Assembly: GCA_023053545.1 (NCBI GenBank)
Contig: JAKZAN010000166.1
Coordinates: 21,298 to 85,297, forward strand
Origin: Lepidurus packardi
Taxonomy: Eukaryota > Arthropoda > Branchiopoda > Notostraca > Triopsidae
DNA: 64,000 nt
Reading direction: 5' to 3'
A program made the position numbers and the translations under genes. Under the pieces are notes generated by a model. The model saw nothing but the letters and a program-made list of their open reading frames with translations. It did not search any database and was not told where the DNA came from. This document shows, piece after piece, positions 21,243 through 32,600 of the stretch (position 1 is its first letter; every line of letters begins with the position of its first letter).

Positions 21243-22595
21243 ATGGAGGATCAACAAAGTGTACCACCTGAAACTTTCACATACCTGTGTACTGGGTGTG
21301 ATAAGCCATTCAAGAAGGGCCATCATGCCCAAAAATATTGTGACGAATGTACGCCAAGAAGAAGGCACAGTGTCGGGGAATCTATGCCGGGGCCCACCAA
21401 GAGAAAAGAAGTCTCTATAATACAAGAATCGGATAATCCGTCCAAACAGACAAAAAACGACTGTTCTCAACATCCGTCCTTGTCCAACATCGATGTTGAC
21501 GTGGCCATCCAACAAAATGCCAACCTTCAAACCCAAACCAACCCTGAAGTTTTCGAGACAATCTTAAGATCATTAATTAAGCAACAAGAATCGATTGACA
21601 GTCTAACGAAAGCTACTGTCCAACTGAAAAACGAGTTAACAAACATCAGACCTCTTGCCGAATTAGTTCCAACTCTTTTAGAAGAAATTCACCAGTTGAA
21701 AACTATTCTAAAAGCGAATCAAGGAATCTCAACCAGTGGCACAGATAAAGTCACATCTTTTGCCGAAATTGTGAAGAGCAAAGCTCCAGTCAATACGACA
21801 ACCGCAACTATCAAACAGCTTCCATCTATTCCCGTAGTTGTAGACAAAAACATGGAGTTTTCCATTATTATCGAACAAGAGGACGAAAACAAAAGGAATG
21901 AGTCATTTAACAGGAAACAGCTTCTTGAAACCTTCGAAGAGGATCTGACAAACGTGGCGGCCGATATCCCAAAACCAGCTCTCATTAGGAAAACGAACTC
22001 AAACAGACTTCAATTGATCTTCTCCTCACAGGAAGAAAAGCAAAAAGCAGAACCACGCCTGAGTTCGATTAACCTCCCTAAGTTGGGCCCTGTTCATACG
22101 ATAAAGAAAAAAGAAAATAACAAGATAGTTGTTCACCAAATACCTCGATGCGTAACGGTCCAAAACATTGCAAAGCACCTCACTGAAAAGAATGCCATAC
22201 TAGCTGGTAACTCCCTCAAAGACTCAAACATCAGCTGGCTAAACCCCAAAAGCGAAAAAGCGTTCGGGTCCTTAGTCATTGACGTCATCTCATCGGACTA
22301 CAAAGCTAAAATACTCGGCCAATCTTATCTTTTCGCTTTCAACCGAATTGCCCCTGTCGAAGATTTTATTTCTTTAGCCGTCCTTCAATGCTTCAAATGC
22401 CAGAAGTACGGTCATATGGCCACCAGATGTCCATCGACGACACAAATATGTGCGAAATGCTCCGACCATCACTCACTTAAATCCTGCGTCTCAAACAATA
22501 CAAAGTGCGCAAATTGCAATGGGAAACACCCCTCTATGTTCAAAGAATGCCCCATACGCCAAGAATTCCTCAAAAATCTGTCAAAAGCTAAGTAA
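21243..22595 (+). CDS. Element 2 ORF1 (Gag-like zinc-knuckle protein), intact
   Basis: Complete 450-aa ORF1 in segment B, ATG about 105 nt after the 5' end of the element. The N-terminus has a CX2C-X13-CX2C finger (Cys16, 19, 33, 36), then a basic stretch (TPRRRH, TKRKE). A Leu/Ile-rich region (about 100-160) is a likely coiled coil for multimerisation. The C-terminal third has three zinc knuckles: CX2CX4HX4C (CFKCQKYGH), CX2CX3HX4C (CAKCSDHH) and CX2CX3HX6C (CANCNGKH). These features fit the RNA-binding ORF1 protein of Jockey/I-group elements. The copy has a promoter and could be transcribed, but it is cut off from the rest of ORF2 and from the 3' end by the inversion. Partial copies are in A, C and D. 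Confidence 0.95.
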   Translation: MEDQQSVPPETFTYLCTGCDKPFKKGHHAQKYCDECTPRRRHSVGESMPGPTKRKEVSIIQESDNPSKQTKNDCSQHPSLSNIDVDVAIQQNANLQTQTNPEVFETILRSLIKQQESIDSLTKATVQLKNELTNIRPLAELVPTLLEEIHQLKTILKANQGISTSGTDKVTSFAEIVKSKAPVNTTTATIKQLPSIPVVVDKNMEFSIIIEQEDENKRNESFNRKQLLETFEEDLTNVAADIPKPALIRKTNSNRLQLIFSSQEEKQKAEPRLSSINLPKLGPVHTIKKKENNKIVVHQIPRCVTVQNIAKHLTEKNAILAGNSLKDSNISWLNPKSEKAFGSLVIDVISSDYKAKILGQSYLFAFNRIAPVEDFISLAVLQCFKCQKYGHMATRCPSTTQICAKCSDHHSLKSCVSNNTKCANCNGKHPSMFKECPIRQEFLKNLSKAK

Positions 22596-22741
22596 ATGCC
22601 GCGCCAAAACTTGAATAATGAGGTTCGTAATCCCCCAACCAAAGCAAATCCGACACGCATTTTAATACACAATATAAGAAAGAAAAGTGACCAACTACTA
22701 GAAACGGTTAGAGAAGCAGGAGAAAAATTTGTAGATGGGCT
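22596..22741 (+). pseudogene. Truncated start of element 2 ORF2 (segment B)
   Basis: ATG at 22596 follows the ORF1 TAA directly. It encodes the first ~48 residues of the endonuclease (MPRQNLNNE...) and ends at the breakpoint gtagatgggct, where satellite begins. The same breakpoint occurs at 26498. Confidence 0.9.
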
Positions 22742-24451
22742 TTGAAATTTGTTTGTAATTTTACCTGAAATTTCCTTGAAATTTGCTTGTAATTTTACCT
22801 GAAATTTCCTTGAAATTTGCTTGTAATTTTACCTGAAATTTCCTCGAAATCTTATTGAAATTACACTGAAATTTCATTGAAATTTCGTTGAAATATGCTT
22901 GTAATTTTACCTGAAACTTTAATGAAATTTCCTTGAAATTTGCTTGTAACTTTACCTGAAATTTCCTCGAAATCTTACTGAAATTACACTGAAATTTCAT
23001 TGAAAATTCGTCTAAATATGCTTGTAATTTTACCTGAAATTTCAATGAAATTTCCTTGAAATTTGCTTGTAATTTTACCTGAAATTTCCTCAAAATCTTA
23101 TATTAATTACACTGAAATTTCATTGAAATTTCGTTAAAATATGCTTGTAATTTTACCTGAAATTTCAATGAAATTTCCTTGAAATTTGCTTGTAATTTTA
23201 CCTGAAACTTTAATGAAATTTCCTTGAAATTTGCTTGTAACTTTACCTGAAATTTCCTCGAAATCTTATTGAAATTACACTGAAATTTCATTGAAAATTC
23301 GTCTAAATATGCTTGTAATTTTACCTGAAATTTCAATGAAATTTCCTTGAAATTTGCTTGTAATTTTACCTGAAATTTCCTCAAAATCTTATATTAATTA
23401 CAGTGAAATTTCATTGAAATTTCGTTAAAATATGCTTGTAATTTTACCTGAAATTTCAATGAAATTTCCTTGAAATTTGCTTGTAATTTTACCTGAAATT
23501 TCCTTGAAATATGCTTGTAATTTTACCTGAAATTTCAATGAAATTTCCTTGAAATTTGCTTGTATTTTTACCTGAAATTTCCTCGAAATCTTATTGAAAT
23601 TACACTGAAATTTCATTGAAATTTCGTTGAAATATGCTTGTAATTTTACCTCAAATTTCAATGAAATTTCCTTGAAATTTGCTTGTAATTTTACCTGAAA
23701 TTTCCTCGTAATCTTAATGAAATTACAGTGAAATTTCATTGAAATTTCGTTGAAATATGGTTGTAATTTTACCTGAAACTTCAATGAAATTTCCTTGAAA
23801 TTTGCTTGTAATTTTAACTGAAATTTCCCTTAAATTTGCTTGTAATTTTACCTGAAATTTCTTCGAAATCTTATTGAAATTACACTGAAATTTCATTGAA
23901 ATTTCGTTGAAATATGCTTGTAATTTTACCTGAAATTTCGATGAAATTTCCTTGAAATTTGCTTGTAATTTTACCTGAAATTTCCCTGAAATTTACTTGA
24001 TTTTACCTGAAATTTCTTCGAAATCTTAATGAAATTACAGTGAAATTTCATTGAAATTTCGTTGAAACATGCTTGTAATTTTACCTGAAACTTCAATGAA
24101 ATTTCCTTGAAATATGCTTGTAATTTTACCTGAAATTTCAATGAAATTTCCTTGAAATTTGCTTGTAATTTTACCTGAAATTTCCTTGAAATTTCCTTGA
24201 AATATGCTTGTAATTTTACCTGAAATTTCAATGAAATTTCCTTGAAATTTGCTTGTATTTTTACCTGAAATTTCCTCGAAATCTTATTGAAATTACACTG
24301 AAATTTCATTGAAATGTCGTTGAAATATGCTTGTAATTTTACCTGAAATTTCAATGAGATTTCCTTGAAATTTGCTTGTAATTTTACCTGAAATTTCCCT
24401 GAAATTTACTTGATTTTACCTGAAATTTCTTCGAAATCTTAATGAAATTAC
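22742..24451. repeat. Satellite block 3 (subfamily I)
   Basis: Satellite between segments B and C, 1.7 kb, same orientation as the other blocks. Its first ~411 bp match 16840-17250, on the other side of element 2, with a single difference (C at 22978, T at 17076). The whole block recurs at 26499-28208 at a constant offset of 3,757 bp; the differences I noticed include C at 24420 versus T at 28177. Confidence 0.95.
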
Positions 24452-25671
24452 GCACATTTCGCACATATTTGTGTCGTCGATGGACATCTGGTGGCCATAT
24501 GACCGTACTTCTGGCATTTGAAGCATTGAAGGACGGCTAAAGAAATAAAATCTTCGACAGGGGCAATTCGGTTGAAAGCGAAAAGATAAGATTGGCCGAG
24601 TATTTTAGCTTTGTAGTCCGATGAGATGACGTCAATGACTAAGGACCCGAACGCTTTTTCGCTTTTGGGGTTTAGCCAGCTGATGTTTGAGTCTTTGAGG
24701 GAGTTACCAGCTAGTATGGCATTCTTTTCAGTGAGGTGCTTTGCAATGTTTTGGACCGTTACGCATCGAGGTATTTGGTGAACAACTATCTTGTTATTTT
24801 CTTTTTTCTTTATCGTATGAACAGGGCCCAACTTAGGGAGGTTAATCGAACTCAGGCGTGGTTCTGCTTTTTGCTTTTCTTCCTGTGAGGAGAAGATCAA
24901 TTGAAGTCTGTTTGAGTTCGTTTTCCTAATGAGAGCTGGTTTTGGGATATCGGCCGCCACGTTTGTCAGATCCTCTTCGAAGGTTTCAAGAAGCTGTTTC
25001 CTGTTAAATGACTCATTCCTTTTGTTTTCGTCCTCTTGTTCGATAATAATGGAAAACTCCATGTTTTTGTCTACAACTACGGGAATAGATGGAAGCTGTT
25101 TGATAGTTGCGGTTGTCGTATTGACTGGAGCTTTGCTCTTCACAATTTCGGCAAAAGATGTGACTTTATCTGTGCCACTGGTTGAGATTCCTTGATTCGC
25201 TTTTAGAATAGTTTTCAACTGGTGAATTTCTTCTAAAAGAGTTGGAACTAATTCGGCAAGAGGTCTGATGTTTGTTAACTCGTTTTTCAGTTGGACAGTA
25301 GCTTTCGTTAGACTGTCAATCGATTCTTGTTGCTTAATTAATGATCTTAAGATTGTCTCGAAAACTTCAGGGTTGGTTTGGGTTTGAAGGTTGGCATTTT
25401 GTTGGATGGCCACGTCAACATCGATGTTGGACAAGGACGGATGTTGAGAACAGTCGTTTTTTGTCTGTTTGGACGGATTATCCGATTCTTGTATTATAGA
25501 GACTTCTTTTCTCTTGGTGGGCCCCGGCATAGATTCCCCGACACTGTGCCTTCTTCTTGGCGTACATTCGTCACAATATTTTTGGGCATGATGGCCCTTC
25601 TTGAATGGCTTATCACACCCAGTACACAGGTATGTGAAAGTTTCAGGTGGTACACTTTGTTGATCCTCCAT
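24448..25671 (-). pseudogene. Element 2 ORF1, inverted copy truncated in the second zinc knuckle (segment C)
   Basis: Minus-strand ORF1 identical to 21243-22595 for the first ~405 residues. It breaks off at the second knuckle (after CAKC), and three junction bases plus satellite supply Ala and a TAA stop, giving a 407-aa product without the last knuckles. Coordinates obey x + y = 46914 against segment B, i.e. an exact inverted copy. The 5' UTR and promoter are included upstream. Confidence 0.92.
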
Positions 25672-25742
25672 GAATGAAGGATTGGTTGTTGGGTTGTTTC
25701 ACAATAGAAAGGAAAGGTTTTGATACAGAGCTCGTAGAAAAA

Positions 25743-25776
25743 CACGTCTGACCACGAACAGGTTCGAAGCCGAACC
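25743..25776 (-). promoter_or_regulatory. Internal promoter copy (segment C) with DPE
   Basis: Exact inverted copy of 21138-21171, with the DPE AGACGTG on the minus strand. If active it would drive the truncated ORF1 at 24448-25671. Confidence 0.55.
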
Positions 25777-25780
25777 CTTT

Positions 25781-26352
25781 CCTCACAAGAAGAAAAGCAA
25801 AAAGCAGAACCACGCCTGAGTTCGATTAACCTCCCTAAGTTGGGCCCTGTTCATACGATAAAGAAAAAAGAAAATAACAAGATAGTTGTTCACCAAATAC
25901 CTCGATGCGTAACGGTCCAAAACATTGCAAAGCACCTCACTGAAAAGAATGCCATACTAGCTGGTAACTCCCTCAAAGACTCAAACATCAGCTGGCTAAA
26001 CCCCAAAAGCGAAAAAGCGTTCGGGTCCTTAGTCATTGACGTCATCTCATCGGACTACAAAGCTAAAATACTCGGCCAATCTTATCTTTTCGCTTTCAAC
26101 CGAATTGCCCCTGTCGAAGATTTTATTTCTTTAGCCGTCCTTCAATGCTTCAAATGCCAGAAGTACGGTCATATGGCCACCAGATGTCCATCGACGACAC
26201 AAATATGTGCGAAATGCTCCGACCATCACTCACTTAAATCCTGCGTCTCAAACAATACAAAGTGCGCAAATTGCAATGGGAAACACCCCTCTATGTTCAA
26301 AGAATGCCCCATACGCCAAGAATTCCTCAAAAATCTGTCAAAAGCTAAGTAA
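25781..26352 (+). pseudogene. Element 2 ORF1, C-terminal half (segment D)
   Basis: Plus-strand ORF1 fragment with all three zinc knuckles, beginning at the C/D junction, which is the exact reverse complement of the A/B junction. It has A at 25788 like segment A (T at 21126) and unlike B (G at 22031), so its left end was copied from A. It ends with TAA then the ORF2 ATG. Confidence 0.9.
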
Positions 26353-26498
26353 ATGCCGCGCCAAAACTTGAATAATGAGGTTCGTAATCCCCCAACCAAA
26401 GCAAATCCGACACGCATTTTAATACACAATATAAGAAAGAAAAGTGACCAACTACTAGAAACGGTTAGAGAAGCAGGAGAAAAATTTGTAGATGGGCT
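26353..26498 (+). pseudogene. Truncated start of element 2 ORF2 (segment D)
   Basis: Second copy of the 146-nt ORF2 start, ending at the same breakpoint (gtagatgggct then satellite) as 22741. Confidence 0.9.
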
Positions 26499-29400
26499 TT
26501 GAAATTTGTTTGTAATTTTACCTGAAATTTCCTTGAAATTTGCTTGTAATTTTACCTGAAATTTCCTTGAAATTTGCTTGTAATTTTACCTGAAATTTCC
26601 TCGAAATCTTATTGAAATTACACTGAAATTTCATTGAAATTTCGTTGAAATATGCTTGTAATTTTACCTGAAACTTTAATGAAATTTCCTTGAAATTTGC
26701 TTGTAACTTTACCTGAAATTTCCTCGAAATCTTACTGAAATTACACTGAAATTTCATTGAAAATTCGTCTAAATATGCTTGTAATTTTACCTGAAATTTC
26801 AATGAAATTTCCTTGAAATTTGCTTGTAATTTTACCTGAAATTTCCTCAAAATCTTATATTAATTACACTGAAATTTCATTGAAATTTCGTTAAAATATG
26901 CTTGTAATTTTACCTGAAATTTCAATGAAATTTCCTTGAAATTTGCTTGTAATTTTACCTGAAACTTTAATGAAATTTCCTTGAAATTTGCTTGTAACTT
27001 TACCTGAAATTTCCTCGAAATCTTATTGAAATTACACTGAAATTTCATTGAAAATTCGTCTAAATATGCTTGTAATTTTACCTGAAATTTCAATGAAATT
27101 TCCTTGAAATTTGCTTGTAATTTTACCTGAAATTTCCTCAAAATCTTATATTAATTACAGTGAAATTTCATTGAAATTTCGTTAAAATATGCTTGTAATT
27201 TTACCTGAAATTTCAATGAAATTTCCTTGAAATTTGCTTGTAATTTTACCTGAAATTTCCTTGAAATATGCTTGTAATTTTACCTGAAATTTCAATGAAA
27301 TTTCCTTGAAATTTGCTTGTATTTTTACCTGAAATTTCCTCGAAATCTTATTGAAATTACACTGAAATTTCATTGAAATTTCGTTGAAATATGCTTGTAA
27401 TTTTACCTCAAATTTCAATGAAATTTCCTTGAAATTTGCTTGTAATTTTACCTGAAATTTCCTCGTAATCTTAATGAAATTACAGTGAAATTTCATTGAA
27501 ATTTCGTTGAAATATGGTTGTAATTTTACCTGAAACTTCAATGAAATTTCCTTGAAATTTGCTTGTAATTTTAACTGAAATTTCCCTTAAATTTGCTTGT
27601 AATTTTACCTGAAATTTCTTCGAAATCTTATTGAAATTACACTGAAATTTCATTGAAATTTCGTTGAAATATGCTTGTAATTTTACCTGAAATTTCGATG
27701 AAATTTCCTTGAAATTTGCTTGTAATTTTACCTGAAATTTCCCTGAAATTTACTTGATTTTACCTGAAATTTCTTCGAAATCTTAATGAAATTACAGTGA
27801 AATTTCATTGAAATTTCGTTGAAACATGCTTGTAATTTTACCTGAAACTTCAATGAAATTTCCTTGAAATATGCTTGTAATTTTACCTGAAATTTCAATG
27901 AAATTTCCTTGAAATTTGCTTGTAATTTTACCTGAAATTTCCTTGAAATTTCCTTGAAATATGCTTGTAATTTTACCTGAAATTTCAATGAAATTTCCTT
28001 GAAATTTGCTTGTATTTTTACCTGAAATTTCCTCGAAATCTTATTGAAATTACACTGAAATTTCATTGAAATGTCGTTGAAATATGCTTGTAATTTTACC
28101 TGAAATTTCAATGAGATTTCCTTGAAATTTGCTTGTAATTTTACCTGAAATTTCCCTGAAATTTACTTGATTTTACTTGAAATTTCTTCGAAATCTTAAT
28201 GAAATTACAGTGAAATTTCATTGAAATTTCGTTGAAATAGGCTTGTAATTTTACCTGAAACTTCAATGAAATTTCCTTGAAATTTGCTTTTAATTTTACC
28301 TGAAATTTCCTCGAAATCTTATTGAAACTACACTGAAATTTCATTGAAATTTCGTTGAAATATGCTTGTAATTTTACCTGAAATTTCAATGAAATTTCCT
28401 TGAAATTTGCTTGTAATTTTACCTGAAATTTCCTCGAAATCTTATTGAAACTACACTGAAATTTCATTGAAATTTCGTTGAAATATGCTTGTAATTTTAC
28501 CTGAAATTTCAATGAAATTTCTTTGAAATTTGCTTGTAATTTTACCTGAAATTTCCTCGAAATCTTACTGAAATTACACTGAAATTTCATTGAGATTTCG
28601 TTGAAACATGCTTGTGATTTTATCTGAAATTTCAATGAAATTTCCTTGAAATTTGCTTGTAATTTTAACTGAAATTTCAATGAAATTTCCTTGAAATTTG
28701 CTTGTAATTTTACCTGAAATTTTTTCGAAATCTTATTGAAATTACACTGAAACTTCAATGAAATTTCCTTGAAATTTGCTTGTAATTTTACCTGAAATTT
28801 CCTTGAAATTTGCTTGTAATTTTACCTGAAATTTCCTCGAAATCTTATTGAAATTACACTGAAATTTCATTGAAATTTCGTTGAAATATGCTTGTAATTT
28901 TACCTGAAACTTTAATGAAATTTCCTTGAAATTTGCTTGTAACTTTACCTGAAATTTCCTCGAAATCTTATTGAAATTACACTGAAATTTCATTGAAAAT
29001 TCGTCTAAATATGCTTGTAATTTTACCTGAAATTTCAATGAAATTTCCTTGAAATTTCCTTGTAATTTTACCTGAAATTTCCTCAAAATCTTATATTAAT
29101 TACACTGAAATTTTATTGAAATTTCGTTAAAATATGCTTGTAATTTTACCTGAAATTTCAATGAAATTTCCTTGAAATTTGCTTGTAATTTTACCTGAAA
29201 CTTTAATGAAATTTCCTTGAAATTTGCTTGTAACTTTACCTGAAATTTCCTCGAAATCTTATTGAAATTACACTGAAATTTCATTGAAAATTCGTCTAAA
29301 TATGCTTGTAATTTTACCTGAAATTTCAATGAAATTTCCTTGAAATTTGCTTGTAATTTTACCTGAAATTTCCTCAAAATCTTATATTAATTACAGTGAA

Positions 29401-29653
29401 ATTTCATTGAAATTTCGTTAAAATATGCTTGTAATTTTACCTGAAATTTCAATGAAATTTCCTTGAAATTTGCTTGTAACTTTACCTGAAATTTCCTTGA
29501 AATTTCCTTGAAATATGCTTGTAATTTTACCTGAAATTTCAATGAAATTTCCTTGAAATTTGCTTGTATTTTTACCTGAAATTTCCTCGAAATCTTATTG
29601 AAATTACACTGAAATTTCATTGAAATTTCGTTGAAATAGGCTTGTAATTTTAC

Positions 29654-32600
29654 CTAAAATTTCCTCGAAATCTTATTGAAACTACACTGAAATTTCATTG
29701 AAATTTCGTTGAAATATGCTTGTAATTTTACCTGAAATTTCAATGAAATTTCCTTGAAATTTGCTTGTAATTTTACCTGAAATTTCCTCGAAATCTTATT
29801 GAAACTACACTGAAATTTCATTGAAATTTCGTTGAAATATGCTTGTAATTTTACCTGAAATTTCAATGAAATTTCTTTGAAATTTGCTTGTAATTTTACC
29901 TGAAATTTCCTCGAAATCTTACTGAAATTACACTGAAATTTCATTGAGATTTCGTTGAAACATGCTTGTGATTTTATCTGAAATTTCAATGAAATTTCCT
30001 TGAAATTTGCTTGTAATTTTAACTGAAATTTCAATGAAATTTCCTTGAAATTTGCTTGTAATTTTACCTGAAATTTTTTCGAAATCTTATTGAAATTACA
30101 CTGAAACTTCAATGAAATTTCCTTGAAATTTGCTTGTAATTTTACCTGAAATTTCCTTGAAATTTGCTTGTAACTTTACCTGAAATTTCCTCGAAATCTT
30201 ATTGAAATTACACTGAAATTTCATTGAAAATTCGTCTAAATATGCTTGTAATTTTACCTGAAATTTCAATGAAATTTCCTTGAAATTTGCTTGTAATTTT
30301 ACCTGAAATTTCCTCAAAATCTTATATTAATTACACTGAAATTTCATTGAAATTTCGTTAAAATATGCTTGTAATTTTACCTGAAATTTCAATGAAATTT
30401 CCTTGAAATTTGCTTGTAATTTTACCTGAAACTTTAATGAAATTTCCTTGAAATTTGCTTGTAACTTTACCTGAAATTTCCTCGAAATCTTATTGAAATT
30501 ACACTGAAATTTCATTGAAAATTCGTCTAAATATGCTTGTAATTTTACCTGAAATTTCAATGAAATTTCCTTGAAATTTGCTTGTAATTTTACCTGAAAT
30601 TTCCTCAAAATCTTATATTAATTACAGTGAAATTTCATTGAAATTTCGTTAAAATATGCTTGTAATTTTACCTGAAATTTCAATGAAATTTCCTTGAAAT
30701 TTGCTTGTAATTTTACCTGAAATTTCCTTGAAATTTCCTTGAAATATGCTTGTAATTTTACCTGAAATTTCAATGAAATTTCCTTGAAATTTGCTTGTAT
30801 TTTTACCTGAAATTTCCTCGAAATCTTATTGAAATTACACTGAAATTTCATTGAAATTTCGTTGAAATATGCTTGTAATTTTACCTCAAATTTCAATGAA
30901 ATTTCCTTGAAATTTGCTTGTAATTTTACCTGAAATTTCCTCGTAATCTTAATGAAATTACAGTGAAATTTCATTGAAATTTCGTTGAAATATGGTTGTA
31001 ATTTTACCTGAAACTTCAATGAAATTTCCTTGAAATTTGCTTGTAATTTTACCTGAAATTTCTTCGAAATCTTATTGAAATTACACTGAAATTTCATTGA
31101 AATTTCGTTGAAATATGCTTGTAATTTTACCTGAAATTTCGATGAAATTTCCTTGAAATTTGCTTGTAATTTTACCTGAAATTTCCCTGAAATTTACTTG
31201 ATTTTACCTGAAATTTCTTCGAAATCTTAATGAAATTACAGTGAAATTTCATTGAAATTTCGTTGAAACATGCTTGTAATTTTACCTGAAACTTCAATGA
31301 AATTTCCTTGAAATATGCTTGTAATTTTACCTGAAATTTCAATGAAATTTCCTTGAAATTTGCTTGTAATTTTACCTGAAATTTCATTGAAATTTCGTTA
31401 AAATATGCTTGTAATTTTACCTGAAATTTCAATGAAATTTCCTTGAAATTTGCTTGTAATTTTACCTGAAACTTTAATGAAATTTCCTTGAAATTTGCTT
31501 GTAACTTTACCTGAAATTTCCTCGAAATCTTATTGAAATTACACTGAAATTTCATTGAAAATTCGTCTAAATATGCTTGTAATTTTACCTGAAATTTCAA
31601 TGAAATTTCCTTGAAATTTGCTTGTAATTTTACCTGAAATTTCCTCAAAATCTTATATTAATTACAGTGAAATTTCATTGAAATTTCGTTAAAATATGCT
31701 TGTAATTTTACCTGAAATTTCAATGAAATTTCCTTGAAATTTGCTTGTAATTTTACCTGAAATTTCCTTGAAATTTCCTTGAAATATGCTTGTAATTTTA
31801 CCTGAAATTTCAATGAAATTTCCTTGAAATTTGCTTGTATTTTTACCTGAAATTTCCTCGAAATCTTATTGAAATTACACTGAAATTTCATTGAAATTTC
31901 GTTGAAATAGGCTTGTAATTTTACCTGAAACTTCAATGAAATTTCCTTGAAATTTGCTTGTAATTTTACCTAAAATTTCCTCGAAATCTTATTGAAACTA
32001 CACTGAAATTTCATTGAAATTTCGTTGAAATATGCTTGTAATTTTACCTGAAATTTCAATGAAATTTCCTTGAAATTTGCTTGTAATTTTACCTGAAATT
32101 TCCTCGAAATCTTATTGAAACTACACTGAAATTTCATTGAAATTTCGTTGAAATATGCTTGTAATTTTACCTGAAATTTCAATGAAATTTCTTTGAAATT
32201 TGCTTGTAATTTTACCTGAAATTTCCTCGAAATCTTACTGAAATTACACTGAAATTTCATTGAGATTTCGTTGAAACATGCTTGTGATTTTATCTGAAAT
32301 TTCAATGAAATTTCCTTGAAATTTGCTTGTAATTTTAACTGAAATTTCAATGAAATTTCCTTGAAATTTGCTTGTAATTTTACCTGAAATTTTTTCGAAA
32401 TCTTATTGAAATTACACTGAAACTTCAATGAAATTTCCTTGAAATTTGCTTGTAATTTTACCTGAAATTTCCTTGAAATTTGCTTGTAACTTTACCTGAA
32501 ATTTCCTCGAAATCTTATTGAAATTACACTGAAATTTCATTGAAAATTCGTCTAAATATGCTTGTAATTTTACCTGAAATTTCAATGAAATTTCCTTGAA

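Larger units (their letters stand above)
17249..22741 (-). mobile_element. Non-LTR retrotransposon 2 with inverted 5' half (segments A and B)
   Basis: One APE-type non-LTR element in two opposed pieces. Segment A (17249-21133, minus strand) runs from the poly-A tail through ORF2 to the middle of ORF1. Segment B (about 21137-22741, plus strand) contains the 5' UTR, a complete ORF1 and the first 146 nt of ORF2. About 720 bp (ORF1 C-terminal half plus ORF2 start) occurs in both. In element orientation this is an inverted 5' part joined to a direct 3' part, the arrangement produced by twin priming, though the overlap is unusually long. Inverted copies are almost identical (one base differs near the junction: T at 21126 versus G at 22031), so the event is recent. 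Confidence 0.9.
22024..24451 (+). repeat. Segmental duplication, copy 1 (2.4 kb)
   Basis: From within ORF1 of segment B to the satellite breakpoint at 24451; repeated at 25781-28208 in direct orientation, offset 3,757 bp. Nearly all positions I compared agree. Confidence 0.9.
25781..28208 (+). repeat. Segmental duplication, copy 2 (2.4 kb)
   Basis: Direct copy of 22024-24451. After 28208 the satellite continues normally (acagtgaaatttc), where copy 1 is interrupted by inverted segment C. Confidence 0.9.

Noticed and set aside
22742-24451. CRISPR-like regular repeats
   Set aside because: There are no unique spacers between repeats; it is a continuous tandem satellite in a eukaryotic context.
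17249-26498. Telomere-specific HeT-A/TART-like retrotransposon array
   Set aside because: Copies are not head-to-tail with tails facing one way; they are inverted fragments of one insertion within satellite, and no telomere repeat is seen.
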